Shown: positions 1 to 12,300 of the stretch, piece by piece
Position numbering within the stretch: position 1 is the first letter of the stretch
How the letters are laid out: each line of letters opens with the position of its first letter
Assembly: GCA_033085395.1 (NCBI GenBank)
Contig: JANQBS010000153.1
Span: 1 to 64,000, forward strand
Source: Xanthoparmelia taractica
Taxonomy: Eukaryota > Ascomycota > Lecanoromycetes > Lecanorales > Parmeliaceae
Reading direction: 5' to 3'
Length of the DNA: 64,000 nucleotides
Position numbers and translations under genes: made by a program
Notes under the pieces: generated by a model
Databases searched by the model: none
Told to the model about the DNA's origin: nothing
The model's input: only the letters and a program-made list of their open reading frames with translations

Positions 1-33
1 AAAAAAAGTTGAAAAAAAGTTGAAAAAAAGTTG
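1..33. repeat. 11-bp tandem repeat, 3 copies
   Basis: The unit aaaaaaagttg is repeated three times in a row at the very start of the window and may continue off the left edge. No function is visible. Confidence 0.8.
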
Positions 34-71
34 AAAACGACTATGTTCAACAGATACCACACCTTTCCGAC

Positions 72-546
72 CCGTATACACTCTACCTGGATATGCAATC
101 TTGGGCTAGGGCTAGAATAAGAAATCTAAGCGTATATTATTATTTAGCTATATATTCTTATTAAAGATACTTTAATTTATTAATATTAATATACTTTTAA
201 TATTTATTTTATAAAATATTCTTATTCTATATTATATAAGATAAACTTTTAAGATTTTATAAATTTTATTATTAAGACTTAGAATTAGAACTAGGTCGAA
301 GATTATCTATCTTAATGTATTCTATTATTTCTACTATTACTTTATAGATATTACTTAAATTATATAATTTTATTAACTCTTAAAGAATATATTATATATT
401 TTATATACTAACTATTTTTTAAGTTTTTATAATAAGTCTTTGAAATAGTTATTATTTATAAAAATTTCGTGATTGGCCCTAGCCCTAAGATTGCAAATCC
501 AGGTAGATTGTAAATTCAGATAGATTGCATATCCGAGTAGATACGA
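72..546. mobile_element. Short AT-rich element with inverted ends (MITE-like)
   Basis: The left end (74-113) reads through ggatatgcaatcttgggc and ctagggct. The right end (481-544) carries the same words in reverse complement, with one extra internal copy of the gcaatc-containing unit. The interior (114-470) is nearly pure A/T. The same end sequences border the 3.2-kb element at 30846-34088, so this is probably a short non-autonomous relative. The exact boundary and target duplication are not clear. Confidence 0.55.
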
Positions 547-1120
547 GTAGGGTTAGACTTTACTTCGCAAAGCCTAACTCAAATAGCTCGTATAGTCGAT
601 TCGCTACTATCTAAGCCCTAAATCTAATTTAATAGAATTCTTAACGCTAGAAATTCTCACTTACGATAATTAAATCCTTTAAAAAATTTTAATATTTAGA
701 AAAAGAATTTAATTCATTTCTCTATTAATTTAAAAAGAATTACGAAATACGTGAAACTATTAGAGTGAGTGTTAAGGAAAAATAGAGATATAGTAAGTAT
801 TAACTACTTGACTGAGTAGATAGACTACGAATACTCTAAAAACTCTTCTCCGGAGCAATATTGATTCACATCGGCTTGGCATACGAAGAGTAAAATTCAT
901 AATAGTAAGTTAAAAATAGAGATTATTTCACGTAATAAAATTATAAGCGTAGCAATTAGAGTGATTCGAGAAATTAACTTTTTTTCAAGTTATTTTATAG
1001 TATTTAGATAAGTCTAAATCCCGGGGTTTAACCGAATAGAAGAGTTTATAACTGAATAATTAAAGTAGAGAGTAGATTCTTCTACTAAAGACTCTCCGGA
1101 AAATTAGAATATAGTACTCA
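547..1120. repeat. AT-rich RIP-like block, no gene
   Basis: Very AT-rich sequence with stops in all frames, like the other degraded repeat blocks in the window. A short stretch around 540-620 has more balanced composition. I see no coding potential. Confidence 0.5.
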
Positions 1121-1186
1121 TCTTGCGCGCTCAGTCCGCCAGGCCCTCCTCAAAAGGTGTCTTCCACATACCTCTGTAGTGATAAC

Positions 1187-1311
1187 TGTTGGAAATATTG
1201 AGAAGGAGGATGAAGGATTGATTGTTTCTATGGGTGTGAGAAGGCTACTTATACCCCTATTTGACACTCCTGCGGGGTAGCTACAACACAGTGCTGCAGC
1301 AATTTCCAACA
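1187..1311. mobile_element. 125-bp solo LTR-like element with 5-bp target duplication
   Basis: The element starts TGTTGGAAAT and ends ATTTCCAACA, which is the TG...CA inverted end pattern of LTR retrotransposons. It is flanked on both sides by ATAAC (1182-1186 and 1312-1316), a perfect 5-bp target duplication as LTR integrases make. A length of 125 bp is very short for an LTR and suggests a TRIM/SMART-type non-autonomous element left as a solo LTR. No coding sequence is present. Confidence 0.7.
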
Positions 1312-1817
1312 ATAACGCCAGCGGCGGGTTGATACAATGCTACAAGTGCATCTCGAGCGCAACACCGACATCAAGCCAGGTTGTATATAACCCTCCAGAA
1401 TAGCAAAAAGATCTTGGCCCATGCTATACCACTGTCAATACATGAGCTTCAAGGAAAAAACAAGACATCAAAGACTTCTGGAAGAGAAGAAATGCATCGG
1501 AGTTCATCATGGCGGACGGAACTATCGCGCGCGTACGGTTTGGTAACGCCATCTACATACGAGTCGCATCAAACCTAGAAGTGAAGACTACCAGTGCACG
1601 CGATTCTGCTTACCCGTTATTGCTATTGTCTCTCCACTCTGCCGCTGCCCGGAGAACCACGTCGCGGTAGCGCCAGTACCGCATCGCGAATTCCTAGTGT
1701 CTCCACAAGACTTTGCCGCTGTACGCGCTGGTCAACAACAGTCCCCGTACCGATTGATAAAGACATGGTAAAAATCGTTCATTCTCAAGCGCAATTCCGT
1801 CCCAAAGTACCAAGGGT

Positions 1818-2944
1818 TCATCCTTTCATAATGTGCATAACGTCGTTATTCCAGACGTATTTGCCCAGCCGCACAGCGAAGAGAACGTCACGTACAACCC
1901 CAGAGTAGAGGTACGCGACGAGCGATGGCCGTAAGACGAAGAAAACCACTTTCCACTTGTTCTGTGAATAGGGGGTCCCAAACCATCTAGCCATGAATGT
2001 CCCACAGGAGTACATTCAAAGGGGAGCCAGAACAGCCACCAATTCACAGCGTGTGTCCAGCAGATAAACTTCCAGAGCAGGCCTTGTATCCGGTTTGGCT
2101 TGAGCAGCAAAGCAACTCCGATGATAGTCCAAATGGCAAGATGAAGGGTTGACTTGATTGCGATGGATTCCCATGGGACTGTTACACCAGGGTTAATTTC
2201 CTCGTGGAAGAAACACTGTAGCATGATGAACAGCGTAAGGAGCAACGGCCACCTGAGTAGATGAAACACGACGACAGCTAGCATGGCCAAGCGAACAATG
2301 GCTGCTGTCAATTGTCCTTGTACTCGTGGTGGTAGAACCAATTTACCCCACCAGCTAGTCTGAGGGGGCTGATCTAGCTGCCCTTCTGCATCAGTCTTCT
2401 CGCTTGAGCTTTCTGGTGTTGCTTTGGTGATTTCTTCCTTTGTCTTTTGGCCAACAGAGATAGCGATTACAAAGAGCAAAAGCAGGCTGTAGAAGCCTCT
2501 TAATGTCCATCGTGGACGGGCTGTCGACGTTGGAACATTAGAATCGTCCTCTGATTTTGGCTTCAAGCTGCGGTCCCCATCACTGCTGCCTTTCTGCCCA
2601 GATTCAATATTGAGAGCTTCCTTCTCATGAAGGTAAGCTTTCTCATCTTGTACAGCCGCTTGATCTTTCTTCTTTGTAGCACCACCAACATGCACGAGGT
2701 ATCGACTTTCGAAGAGATAACGATCGATTGCAAAGGTCAAGAAGAGGATAGTGAAGAGGGCGACGACGATATCTGAGGTCCTTATCGGCAGATTCCAGCT
2801 GCTTGGAGGGAAAGCGAGGTCAGACTCGAGCTCTCGTAGGCCAAAGGGGCCGTCGATGAGGCTGAAGTTGAGTGCCAAGGTGAGAAGGGTTTTGGTAACA
2901 TTGCCAGTGGTGGGTTCAACGGTGATAAGATGTACTTCTACCAT
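1818..2944 (-). CDS. Integral membrane protein, unrecognised family
   Basis: I do not recognise this protein. From the ATG at 2944 it has a hydrophobic segment near residues 60-78, a charged, Ser-rich loop (about 90-145), another segment near 150-165, and a cluster of hydrophobic helices from about residue 215 on, so it is probably a multi-pass membrane protein. One frame runs to 1826, but its last 50 residues are polar and unlike the rest. A second frame ending at 1818 becomes strongly hydrophobic from about 2012 (FFVLRPSLVAYLY and so on). The true 3' end may therefore use that frame, through an unseen intron or a 1-base shift near 2015. It is transcribed away from the monooxygenase at 3396, leaving a 450-bp divergent promoter region. 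Confidence 0.55.
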
Positions 2945-3395
2945 GTTTGGCTCTGCGTGTTACTACGAGCGGCGTAGTAAAGGCTATGAGGAGAACATCT
3001 CTGTTGGAGCTGTGCTGATAGTGCTAGAAGTCATAGGGCTACGCGGGGGTGGCAGTTCGGAACTTCGGAACTTGGCGGCGTGGCGGCTTACTAAGTAAAG
3101 TAAAGACTTTATAAATCAACATTGGACTTACTAAGGTAGTAGAAGTACTTTATCGAATACCTAATTTATGATATATTCTGTTCAATCCTCCAATTCCATC
3201 TCATCTCTATAAACTATAAAATCTTAACATCTTGACACAAGGATAATACATATTCCTTGTTCTTACTGCTTTTACCAATACGAGATCCGTACATTTCTTC
3301 AATCAAGCCCAGCTTTGTTGCTCCCCAATACCAACTGATTGTTCTCGATTATCCAATCATCCGGTCATTCGTTGCTTTGATTCTTATCGATCACC

Positions 3396-4622
3396 ATGCC
3401 CATCAGCACCCTAAAGCCAATCATCATCTCCGGTGCCGGCCTTTCATCCCTCTTGCTCGCGCGGTCCCTCCTCCGCGCCTCCATCCCTTTCCTTATTTTT
3501 GAGCGGGACAGCTCAATCTCCTTCCGTGCACAAGGTTACAGGCTACGGCTTTCCTCAGAAGGCTTGAGCGCCATTGAGTCAGTCCTCGGGCCAGACGAGT
3601 TCCCCAAATTTTGGGACAAATGCGGCAAAACCAGTGGCCGTGGACTTGCAGTTATCGATGCCACAACAGGCTCTGAGGTTTCTACGACGGCCAAGGATGA
3701 TGCTCCTCACAAGGCCGGGGACGAGAAACCTAAGCTCCCATCAGAGGCCCTGGCATCGCGCGATGGTAAGATCGTGGGAATTTCAAGGGGTGATATGCGC
3801 AAATTCTTCCTGTCCGGATGCGAATCCTTCATCCACTGGTCTCGCCATATCACAAGCTACGAATTAACACCTTCCGGTGTCTGCGCGGTCTTCGCAGATG
3901 GCTCCAAATCTGTCGAAGGGGAAATGCTGGTCGGTGGCGATGGTATATATTCCAAGATCGCGACAAAGCTATCACAGGGCAAACTGAAAGTTTATGATAC
4001 CGGCGCAAGAGGTATACACGGCCAAGCGCCTACCACGGCATTCAAAGGCCTCGGGGAAGGTGTTTGGCGAATGGTAGACGGCTCCAATCCTAAAGGCAGT
4101 GTCTTCGTTATTACCAATGTCCGGCCAGGCGACATGGATGACCCCAATGTGCAGTTTGGATGGACAATGGGTGCTCAGCCCGGCGTCATCAAGGCACCGA
4201 ATGACAACTATTCCCTGATCGGGGCCCCAGCGGCCGAGATAGCGAAAGCACTGACCGCCAATTGGCATCCTCGGCTGAAGCCGCTGTTCGAGGAAATGGC
4301 AGAGTCCGAAGCGGCGTTCTGGAAGATCACCTGCTCCACTCCTACCGGTGTCCCGGAATGGCAAAATGAACCCCGTGTCACCGTCATCGGAGACGCCGCG
4401 CATTCAATGACACCTGCTGGCGGTATCGGTGCCAATACGGCCGTCAGAGACTCGGCGCTGCTCGGTAGACTGCTAGCTGAGGCGGGTGGGTGTATAGATG
4501 GTGTGACGGCTGCTTATGAGAAAGAGATGAGGGTGTATGCCAGTGAGGCGGTCAAGACGAGTTATGGGTTGGCGACAGCCCAATTTGGAGTTACTATTGA
4601 CGAAAACTCGAGAACGGTCTGA
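3396..4622 (+). CDS. FAD-dependent monooxygenase (aromatic hydroxylase type)
   Basis: Intronless 408-residue protein of the flavin-dependent group A monooxygenase family, which hydroxylates or epoxidises small aromatic or terpenoid substrates using NAD(P)H and O2. The N-terminal Rossmann motif SGAGLSSLLLARSLL lies at about residues 12-26, the DG motif (GGDGIYSK) at about 178 and the FAD ribityl-binding GD motif (VIGDAAHSMTPAGG) at about 330. The length is normal for stand-alone fungal members with no membrane anchor. The start ATG at 3396 places the FAD motif at the usual distance from the N terminus. The gene is intact, unlike many neighbours. Such enzymes are common in fungal secondary-metabolite clusters, but no core enzyme sits immediately beside it; the substrate is unknown. 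Confidence 0.88.
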   Translation: MPISTLKPIIISGAGLSSLLLARSLLRASIPFLIFERDSSISFRAQGYRLRLSSEGLSAIESVLGPDEFPKFWDKCGKTSGRGLAVIDATTGSEVSTTAKDDAPHKAGDEKPKLPSEALASRDGKIVGISRGDMRKFFLSGCESFIHWSRHITSYELTPSGVCAVFADGSKSVEGEMLVGGDGIYSKIATKLSQGKLKVYDTGARGIHGQAPTTAFKGLGEGVWRMVDGSNPKGSVFVITNVRPGDMDDPNVQFGWTMGAQPGVIKAPNDNYSLIGAPAAEIAKALTANWHPRLKPLFEEMAESEAAFWKITCSTPTGVPEWQNEPRVTVIGDAAHSMTPAGGIGANTAVRDSALLGRLLAEAGGCIDGVTAAYEKEMRVYASEAVKTSYGLATAQFGVTIDENSRTV

Positions 4623-6473
4623 AGCGAGGTGGTGTAAAGTTTACTGTCCAGCGTAGATATTCGTGCTACATAACAATTATCCTCCGTCCCAAGATCGCCG
4701 CGATAATTCCGCGCAGATTGAGGCTTCAATGGGAGTTTTCCCCTATTGATCTTCCCCTTACATAATAAACATCCCATGTTACCGAACATACTCCAACCCG
4801 ATCAACATCTCACCTTCTGCCTCGATCCTTGACGGATAATTAGTTTACTTTTAAGATCCCTCTTTAGACCATTCCAGAGACTGAGACGATTGAAAAACAA
4901 AGATTATGTGAGGCTTCGCCAATCAATATTGAGAGGGTTACGGCAGCTCGTCCGACGGCGGCGATGTCTGCCTCAGTAACCGTGCGACTGAATGTAAATA
5001 TAGATATCGGAAATTGAATAACTGGCTATGGAAGAGTTCGAGAGTGTTTTAGAAATCGATGTGCAGGTTTAGAGGGTAGAAGTGCTCCCGAAATGGAGAA
5101 GTGTCCGCTCCTTAACGCGAGACATAGGATAATAGCCTTGTTGCCGTTTGGCGAATGACAGATCTGTTACCATCCGTATGTATATTGGACCCATAGAACC
5201 TTCATATTCGATAGACGCTCGCATGCAATTTCCTCTATACGTAATTACTTCCCAAGTCGGTCCCTTCTGAAAAAGTGGCGAAATATAATTTGCCCGGGCA
5301 AGTATTGCTCCCCGCGCTGAATGAAGCCCGCTGCTTCTTCGATAGCTATCTCGGTCTTACTCCTCGCTCCGGAAAGTTGCCTCATTAATACCAGCCTTCA
5401 TGGTAACGGCGCAACCGCACGACGGGCACTGCTTCGGAATGATGGCTTGTCAGAAGGGCCCCGTGTCAGCTATTGTACCATGAACCATGAAAGTGCCCGT
5501 ATAAAGAGGATGAAAACGAAGACGAGGACAAAGATTTGCATTGGACTTGCGTCGAGTGATTCGCTCACGAAGCTGCCGAAAGCGTCGACGCTTGTTCGTT
5601 TTGTGTCGGTGGAGGGTGATTGTGCAATTGTTAGAGCAGGTGGGTTGTAGCTCGACGTGAGAGAAATGTAGAAATTAATGATGCCTGACAAGATGTGTAA
5701 AGTGCGTAGAAAGTAGGATAAATGCCTCAATTCTTCTATAACTAGACACATTATTAGACAGATCCAATAAGATATCAAAGGCCTTTTACGTAAGTGGAAT
5801 ATTACGGATCTTGGAAACCATCTTTTAGATAGACAAGGGGGAAGTTGCTGATAGGGCTTTTTATCAGCAATCTTGTAGGCTAGGCAGGGTTGAAAGAGGC
5901 TTGAAACCCGGGATCGGAAGGATAAGGAAATTTATTTTGAATAAACACAATCAGAGAGAAGACTATAGCCGACGGGGAGTTCGGAATAGGCGACAATGTT
6001 TCTGTAGATATAAGATATACGAAGCTTAGCGTTTTTGAGGAATAAAACTAGTAATCGAATTTTCAAAAAGATATAAAATGTTAACTTCTCTACTATACTA
6101 TAATATAATATCCAGTAAAAGTATTTTACGAAATCGAGTATTAATAAAAGCCTTAACATGGAATACGAAGTCTCCAGTACTACAGTATCGTAAAGTCCCA
6201 CCCTACCTTTTAGAACCTTACAAACTAACAAACTTCAGAGCATAAGAGTTCCTATAACTTTTTTAGACCGCTCGAGTGTCAGACCTAGAATCTAGCAGAC
6301 GCTTCAAGTTTAGCTTGAATGGCAGAAGTGGAAGCGCTGAGTGTGAATCCAGTATAGGTAAAAATGACGATCGTGGATAAAGATGAAGTGCTAGACCTGA
6401 AAGTATTTGAAAATTGGCAAAGTACTCTAACAGTGCGTATAATAAAATCTGCTTATTTATATAACGAACTGTC
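4623..6473. other. Intergenic region, nothing recognised
   Basis: Short unsupported reading frames only. The part from about 5930 to 6230 is AT-rich and may be a small degraded repeat. I see no RNA gene or clear repeat ends. Confidence 0.4.
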
Positions 6474-8477
6474 TTAGTCGTACTCATCTTGGAACACTCC
6501 GAAGGGAACACCGAGCCGAGTTAAAAAGCCACACATTTCTATGTGGGTTTCTAGCAGGCTCAATTCACTGAACCGAAGGCTGGAAACATCTGCTCCATGT
6601 TGAATGAGGAACTTGAACATGCTGACGTCGCCCGAGCTGACTGCAATGACTAATGGGCTGTATGCGACACCAATTGGAAGTTGGATGACTGCCCCCGACT
6701 CAATCAGCAATTGTCCAATCTCTTTGTCTTTGTTCAGCATGGCTCGGGCTAACGGAGATAACATAGTTCTATCCTCCAGATTTGGGTCGGCTCCTGCCTT
6801 GAGTAGTGCGGAGACGATCTCTCTGTCTTTCTTCTCCGCGGCTGATGATATGGCGGTCTTTTGGCTATTTCCCAGCAAATTTGGGTCAGACTTTGTGCCA
6901 AGCAGGAAATGCACCAGTTCGGAGTTACCACGAACCACAGCCTCAGTCAATGGTGGTGCACTCTGTTCTCCAGGGATACCTCCCAACCTATACAGCGACC
7001 AAAATTTGACATTATCGCTCTGTCTCACAGCAAGGTCTAAAGGTGTTGCGCCACTACCATCTCTGGCATTTAGATCCAATCCAAGATCCAGAAGACGCCG
7101 TAATATGCTATCAGTCGAGCGGTGCAGATCGTGTAGAACGGTCCGTCCTGTGCTGCTATTGTTTCCAGGAATACCCCCAAAGTTGAGCAGTAATTCGATT
7201 TTTACGTTATCCATTTGTCTTACGGCAAAGTCCAAAGGTGTTGCGCCATTAGCGTCTTTGGCATTTACGTCGACTCCAAGCTCTAGGAAATGCTGCAATA
7301 CACCACCAGTCAAGCTGCACAGATGATGAAGAACGGTTTGTCCTCCAGTGTCCTTTGCATGTATGTCAGCTCCATGTCTGATGAGGGTCTTCACTCTGTC
7401 TGCGCCATACTGCTTTTGTACGGCCTTCAGTAGTGCAGTTCGACCCTCCGAGTCTCTAGCTTCCAAATCAACTCCGTTCTCAACCAGTAAGTCAATCATG
7501 CGGTTGGAAGTGTCAAATGCCGAGTCCAAAATGCTCTGTTGTTGGTCGTTCCTAGCATCTACATCCGCGGCCCCTGATAGTAGGAGCTAAACGTAGGTCT
7601 CCCCCAAGCCTATTGCCCTGTGAAGCACAGTTTCTTCACCAGCTTGCTTTGCATTGGGATCTGCACCACGATCCAAGAGAAGCTGGATCATATCAAGAGG
7701 TGGACACGAAGTCGCATTATCAGTGTGAGGCTCGCGGTTACCGTTATTGACAGAGGTCGCGTTCATGATGGCATCACATAATGGAGTCCATCCTCGTTCA
7801 TCCTGAAACAATCTTAAGTTGACGTCCGCACCGAGATCCAAAAGCATATTGACAAGGTCTTGGTTTCCTCTCCGGCTAGCCTCAAACAGGGCATGCCTTT
7901 CATCAATCTCCTTCTTTTGCAGCGTTGCTCCGCCTCGAAGGAGACTTGTGATTATTCCGAAGTTGGAATCTTTCAAGGCGCGAGTCATGATATGTTGGTA
8001 TGAAATAATGGATGGACCCGCTTGCAGACAAAGAACTTTCATTACTGGCCAATCGTAGGAGTCGGCTTGATCACAAGAGTCAACGGCTGATGATTGGGCA
8101 CTATGTGTCAAACCACAGGGTGGCACTCGATCTCGGCGCAAGGTCTTATATCCCACGTAAGATTTCAGAGATCGGGGCTCAGGATGATCCCTAAGGAGAA
8201 GCAAAAGAGGCAAGTGATTGTTTTCGAGGGCCCAGAGATAAAGTCCTAAGTGGGGGAGACTCGTCGGTCCTTCCAGGGTTTCCCAAGGCTTGAAGTCAAA
8301 CGGCAAGGCTTTGTGAAATACAAGGAGGGTCTTATTGAGGTCCGTCAGGTCCACCTCGAGTAGGGAGTCGTGAATCTCGTAGGGGTCCTCCTGCTTGATA
8401 TGGAGGTCCTTCTGTTCGCCTGAGGTTGTTGTCGCTGTGCCCTCGCCAGCGGATGTCTTATCGCCTTGGTCAGCCAT
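6474..8477 (-). pseudogene. Ankyrin-repeat protein, one in-frame stop
   Basis: One continuous minus-strand frame of about 667 codons from the ATG at 8477 to the stop at 6474, broken only by a TAG at 7587-7589. Both halves are ankyrin repeats (for example GNQDLVNMLLDLGADVN before the stop, and GRTALLKAVQ and GADIHAKDTGGQTVLHHL after it). The TAG falls inside a repeat (YV-stop-LLLSGAADVDARN), where a polar residue such as Gln is usual; CAG to TAG would need one C-to-T change. The region contains an internal duplication of about 70 residues, each copy ending LGGIPG or FGGIPG. Ankyrin proteins are protein-protein interaction scaffolds and often form the sensor end of fungal NLR-like proteins; no nucleotide-binding domain is seen here. 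Truncation, readthrough or stop editing are all possible. Confidence 0.75.
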
Positions 8478-9303
8478 CTATGGAGGGCACATGGGTGACG
8501 GATGGTTTGTAGCTACTGAAAAATCTGACTACATACAAGCGATAGGGCTGAGTAGTGCCAAATTCCAACAGCGCCTTCAAAGACAGCCTATTGCGACGAG
8601 GTCGAACGACTATATCGAGGAGGTTTAGACATAGTTGGCAACCAGCATTTTAAGCCTGCAAGAGAATGGGCGTTAAATAAGAGCAACATCGAGGCTGGAT
8701 GAACCGCAACTGGTTTCTTTCCGCTGAATCCAGAGAGCGTACTCCGACATACAAAGCCCCCACTAAACTTACAGATTCGAAAGCTAATAAGGTAGTAGCT
8801 TGTCCGCAAGACCAAGTACAGCAAACACCCATAACCTCTGTAAGCCAGGAGCCTTCGCTCGCGCAGTCTCTGTTGCCTTTCCCTTTCTTCCGTCCAGTCT
8901 TCTTACGTGTTCCTTTTCGGAGACAGCGCGCATTGTAGAGGAAGTGTGTCTACTTGAACATCGGCAGCAATGCTGCGATAACATGGATTTGGGAGTTCGC
9001 TCCTGGAGCACTGTTTGGTAGTTTATGCGACTTCGCCAAGATATGCGGCTCGCATGTATGAAAGACAAGTGGATTGTAGAGGAAGGTTACTTCCTTTCAG
9101 CCTTTGCCTCCCTCCTCAGGATGCTGTCAGCGGTGCAGCAGGCACAGATCAGAAGCAGACGAAAAGCATGACGAGCTGTGGAAGGGATCCATGAGGTTTA
9201 AGACCTCGTGGATAATAAAGAATGGCTGTCAAACATAAATGACAAAGAATGACTACCAAACATGGATGGATGTATGGAAGACGTCCAAGAAACATGGAAT
9301 GAT
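8478..9303. other. Intergenic region, nothing recognised
   Basis: No credible gene. A short palindrome (ccatgaggt...acctcgtgg, around 9189-9212) sits downstream of the diterpene cyclase stop and could help form its mRNA 3' end; this is only a guess. Confidence 0.35.
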
Positions 9304-12300
9304 CTAGACACCTTCTGACAGATAAGGCTTAAGATCTTTCAGAGCATACATCTGCCCATACATGTCCGTAACGTCACATAGAACCTTGACCGCTTCGTAC
9401 ACCCGACCATCACAAGTATTCTTCAACTCCGCCAAAGCCAATCGAGACAGCGCCTCTCGTACCCAGCCACTCGTAAGAGCGCGTCTTTCAACCCTTTCTC
9501 CGTGACCTGTCGTCCCTCCCGAAACTCTGCAAAGTCGATGCTGTTGAGGTTCCCTTCCCTCTGATCTCGTTTGACGGAGCCCCAGTCATTGTACATCCGG
9601 CACAATGTCGACATGTGCCTGGAGACATCGTCGGCCATGAACTTGGCCTCGCCCGTCGGAAGGCAATCCGTATCCTTGCCAAGAAGGCAGAGGAGGAATG
9701 AGAAAGCGAAGGGGCCGCCGGTATGGTTGGCGGCGGTGCTACGTACCCAGGTGGAGTACTGGCCACGGGTTGAAGCACAGACACTTGTCATGGATGGGTT
9801 CTCTTTGTTCCCACGGAGCTGACGGTTGTCGTTGATTTGGACCAGATGCGCCAGAAGGAATTCTTGCAGGTTGATCCGGAGCTGTCGCCTGTCATACTTG
9901 CTTGCTTTCTGGACATTTGGGTGCAGTAGGACGAACCGGAAAAAGCGAGTTAGGCTTTCGGTTATCTCTGTAGGAGACATTGAATGGATTTCAGTGGCAT
10001 TCTCGCGCAGGTTCTTTGACTGGCTGGGCCGATTGACATGGATGTCATCCTCCCCGGTACCATTGGGGATCGTGGCTATGCTATTGTCCAGGCTTGTTGC
10101 ATTCCTCGATACGACGGTAGACCCATTTCCGCACAAGTCTCGTTTTCCTTGACTCTGAGTGCTTTCTGTTCCGGTCACATTGAAAAGTCTACCAACGCTG
10201 CCTTTCAGCTCAGCCAAGCAGCTTCCGGACTGCAACGCGACTGAACCCTCCATGATTTCGTCTACTTGGTAGATGAGCAGAGACAGCTCCATCATGCTCA
10301 GTAAACTTCCTGAGCCAAGAAGGGTTGGCTGAGTGAGATCGTTTGCTGCTACCCAGGAAAAAGGAATGAAGTCAGTGTATTTGTTGGCACCCGCTGCCCT
10401 GCGAGGAAGCAGATCGATGCCAACTTGTCGCATACGCGATGAGAAGAAGTTGGCCTGGATTTGCCAGGCCTGAACGCTCCACTCTGCAGTCATAGAGAGT
10501 AAGGGCATTTTGCTGTAAAGCTTCGCAATTTGGAGGTGCTTTGAGCTTTCGCTGAGATTTCCCGGAAGATGTGGCAATTCGTGGGTTGCAGCGGAACAGT
10601 GCAGTGCCACCAGAATGTATGCTTGCGATAGAGCATATGCTCCATAAGTGACCTTTTCAATCTACAAAAACTCGGGATCCCTGTTATCAAGTTGTGGCCA
10701 AAGATACTGTCGGGCGCGTGCTATTGCCGAGTCTATCTGTTCTCTGAAAGGAGAAGCTATTGGGAGGGTGATGAGGGCATTGATGGTCAAGACTGCATAT
10801 GTAGTAACCTCTCGAATGTTTTCCCAAAAGCCGTCTCCCTTTTGGGTCTGTAGTGTGCAGATTAGTATTTCCCAAAGTGCTGCAATAATAGACCCTTCTG
10901 GAAGTTCATGAAGATCCACGGGCAGTCTGCCATTGCCTTTGCCGATGAGAATCTGCATTAAGGCTTGACTCAGGAGCATCATTGAATAGAGCGGAGACTT
11001 GTTCTGCAAATCAAGTTAATCACATGGTTGGGGATGGGGTGCTGAGGCATGTACCCATTTGTCTTGAAGGCCATTTCCCTCTTGTCCCAGGACTTGCATA
11101 GATATCGGACAATCTTCTTAATCTGAGTCTCAAATTCCATCGGTCTTGGTGTATTGAGCAGGGCCATCAATACGTTGCAATTGGTACTAAAGCTCGAGTT
11201 TCTTTCAAGGGCATAGGTCTTGAAATACTCATCTCCTTCGTATTCTTTGACCAATTCTTTGACACTTATACGGATTCCCAAAAGTTCCAGAGCTAGGATT
11301 CCTTTAGCAGTGTCATCGGCGTCGGCTCCAACGAAGGGTGCTAGATTTGAAGTTGTGTAAGCGGTAAGCTTATCCTTATTCCTGGGAGTGGTTTTACCAA
11401 AGCCGATCAGGCCTAAGCTATTCTCAAAGGCCGTGTGTAGGATACCTCTCAATTCCTGCAAGGGCTTCCCTCCTAACTTCTGAATGTCAAAGCCTCCAGT
11501 AGAGAGTGTACTAATTACCTGAAGTGTCTGGTTACTATTATTGCCAAAGGCAGAGGGTCTTGACGATGACTAACCCATGATATCTCAAACAGAGAGGATG
11601 GGTATGCGCTAGGAACACTACCATTGCTTCTGCCAGGACCTGCGGAAATGACGTTACGAAGGTATTCCTCGGCTTCATCATCCCACGAAGATGAGTAAAT
11701 TAGGTATACTGCAGTCGAGGCTGGTGGACCCATCATGCTGCCGTAAACTTTGTGATGAGCAACTTTATCGAAATCTATTTTCCCGGAGAATGCCTCGAGT
11801 GAGTGTATCAGCGATGTACTGATCTTCTCGTTACCGTACAGCATCTCAGTTTGAAAGCCTGTCATCTTCTTGTTCTTGAGCTTAAGCAACTCTTCTCGGC
11901 CTGCGAGATCGAAGAAGAGCCTTTCCCGTTCGAGATCATCCAAGAGAGCGGGGACTAGAAGCTCGAAGCCGACATGAGCGGTCGAAATCACATCCCAGTT
12001 TTGCAGCTGGGTTTGGACAAAAGCAGCTCCACGGTACATCTTCGCTAGGAGATCTTTGTCCACGCGATCGTTCGGGCCAGGGGTTGAAGCATGTCTCCTT
12101 AAAGCAAGCAACGCGGCCATGGAAGTAAGAATGCTATCAATTTGCGATCCGGATTTGCCTATATTCCACCCGCCACAAGCTTCCTGCGAGCTGAGAACAT
12201 ACTGGAAGGTCTCAGGAAACAACCATTGCGGTTTCCCTTCGACGATTTTAGAGATCATTGAGACCCAGGCCGTGTCATAGATTGTGCAAGTCATGCTTCC

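Noticed and set aside
1118..1312. 64-codon minus-strand ORF
   Set aside because: It largely coincides with the solo LTR-like element and has no protein similarity I recognise.
3972..4403. 143-codon minus-strand ORF
   Set aside because: It lies entirely antisense to the FAD monooxygenase and has no recognisable motif.
6604..7326. 240-codon plus-strand ORF
   Set aside because: It is the antisense shadow of the ankyrin gene; the minus-strand frame has clear ankyrin repeats.
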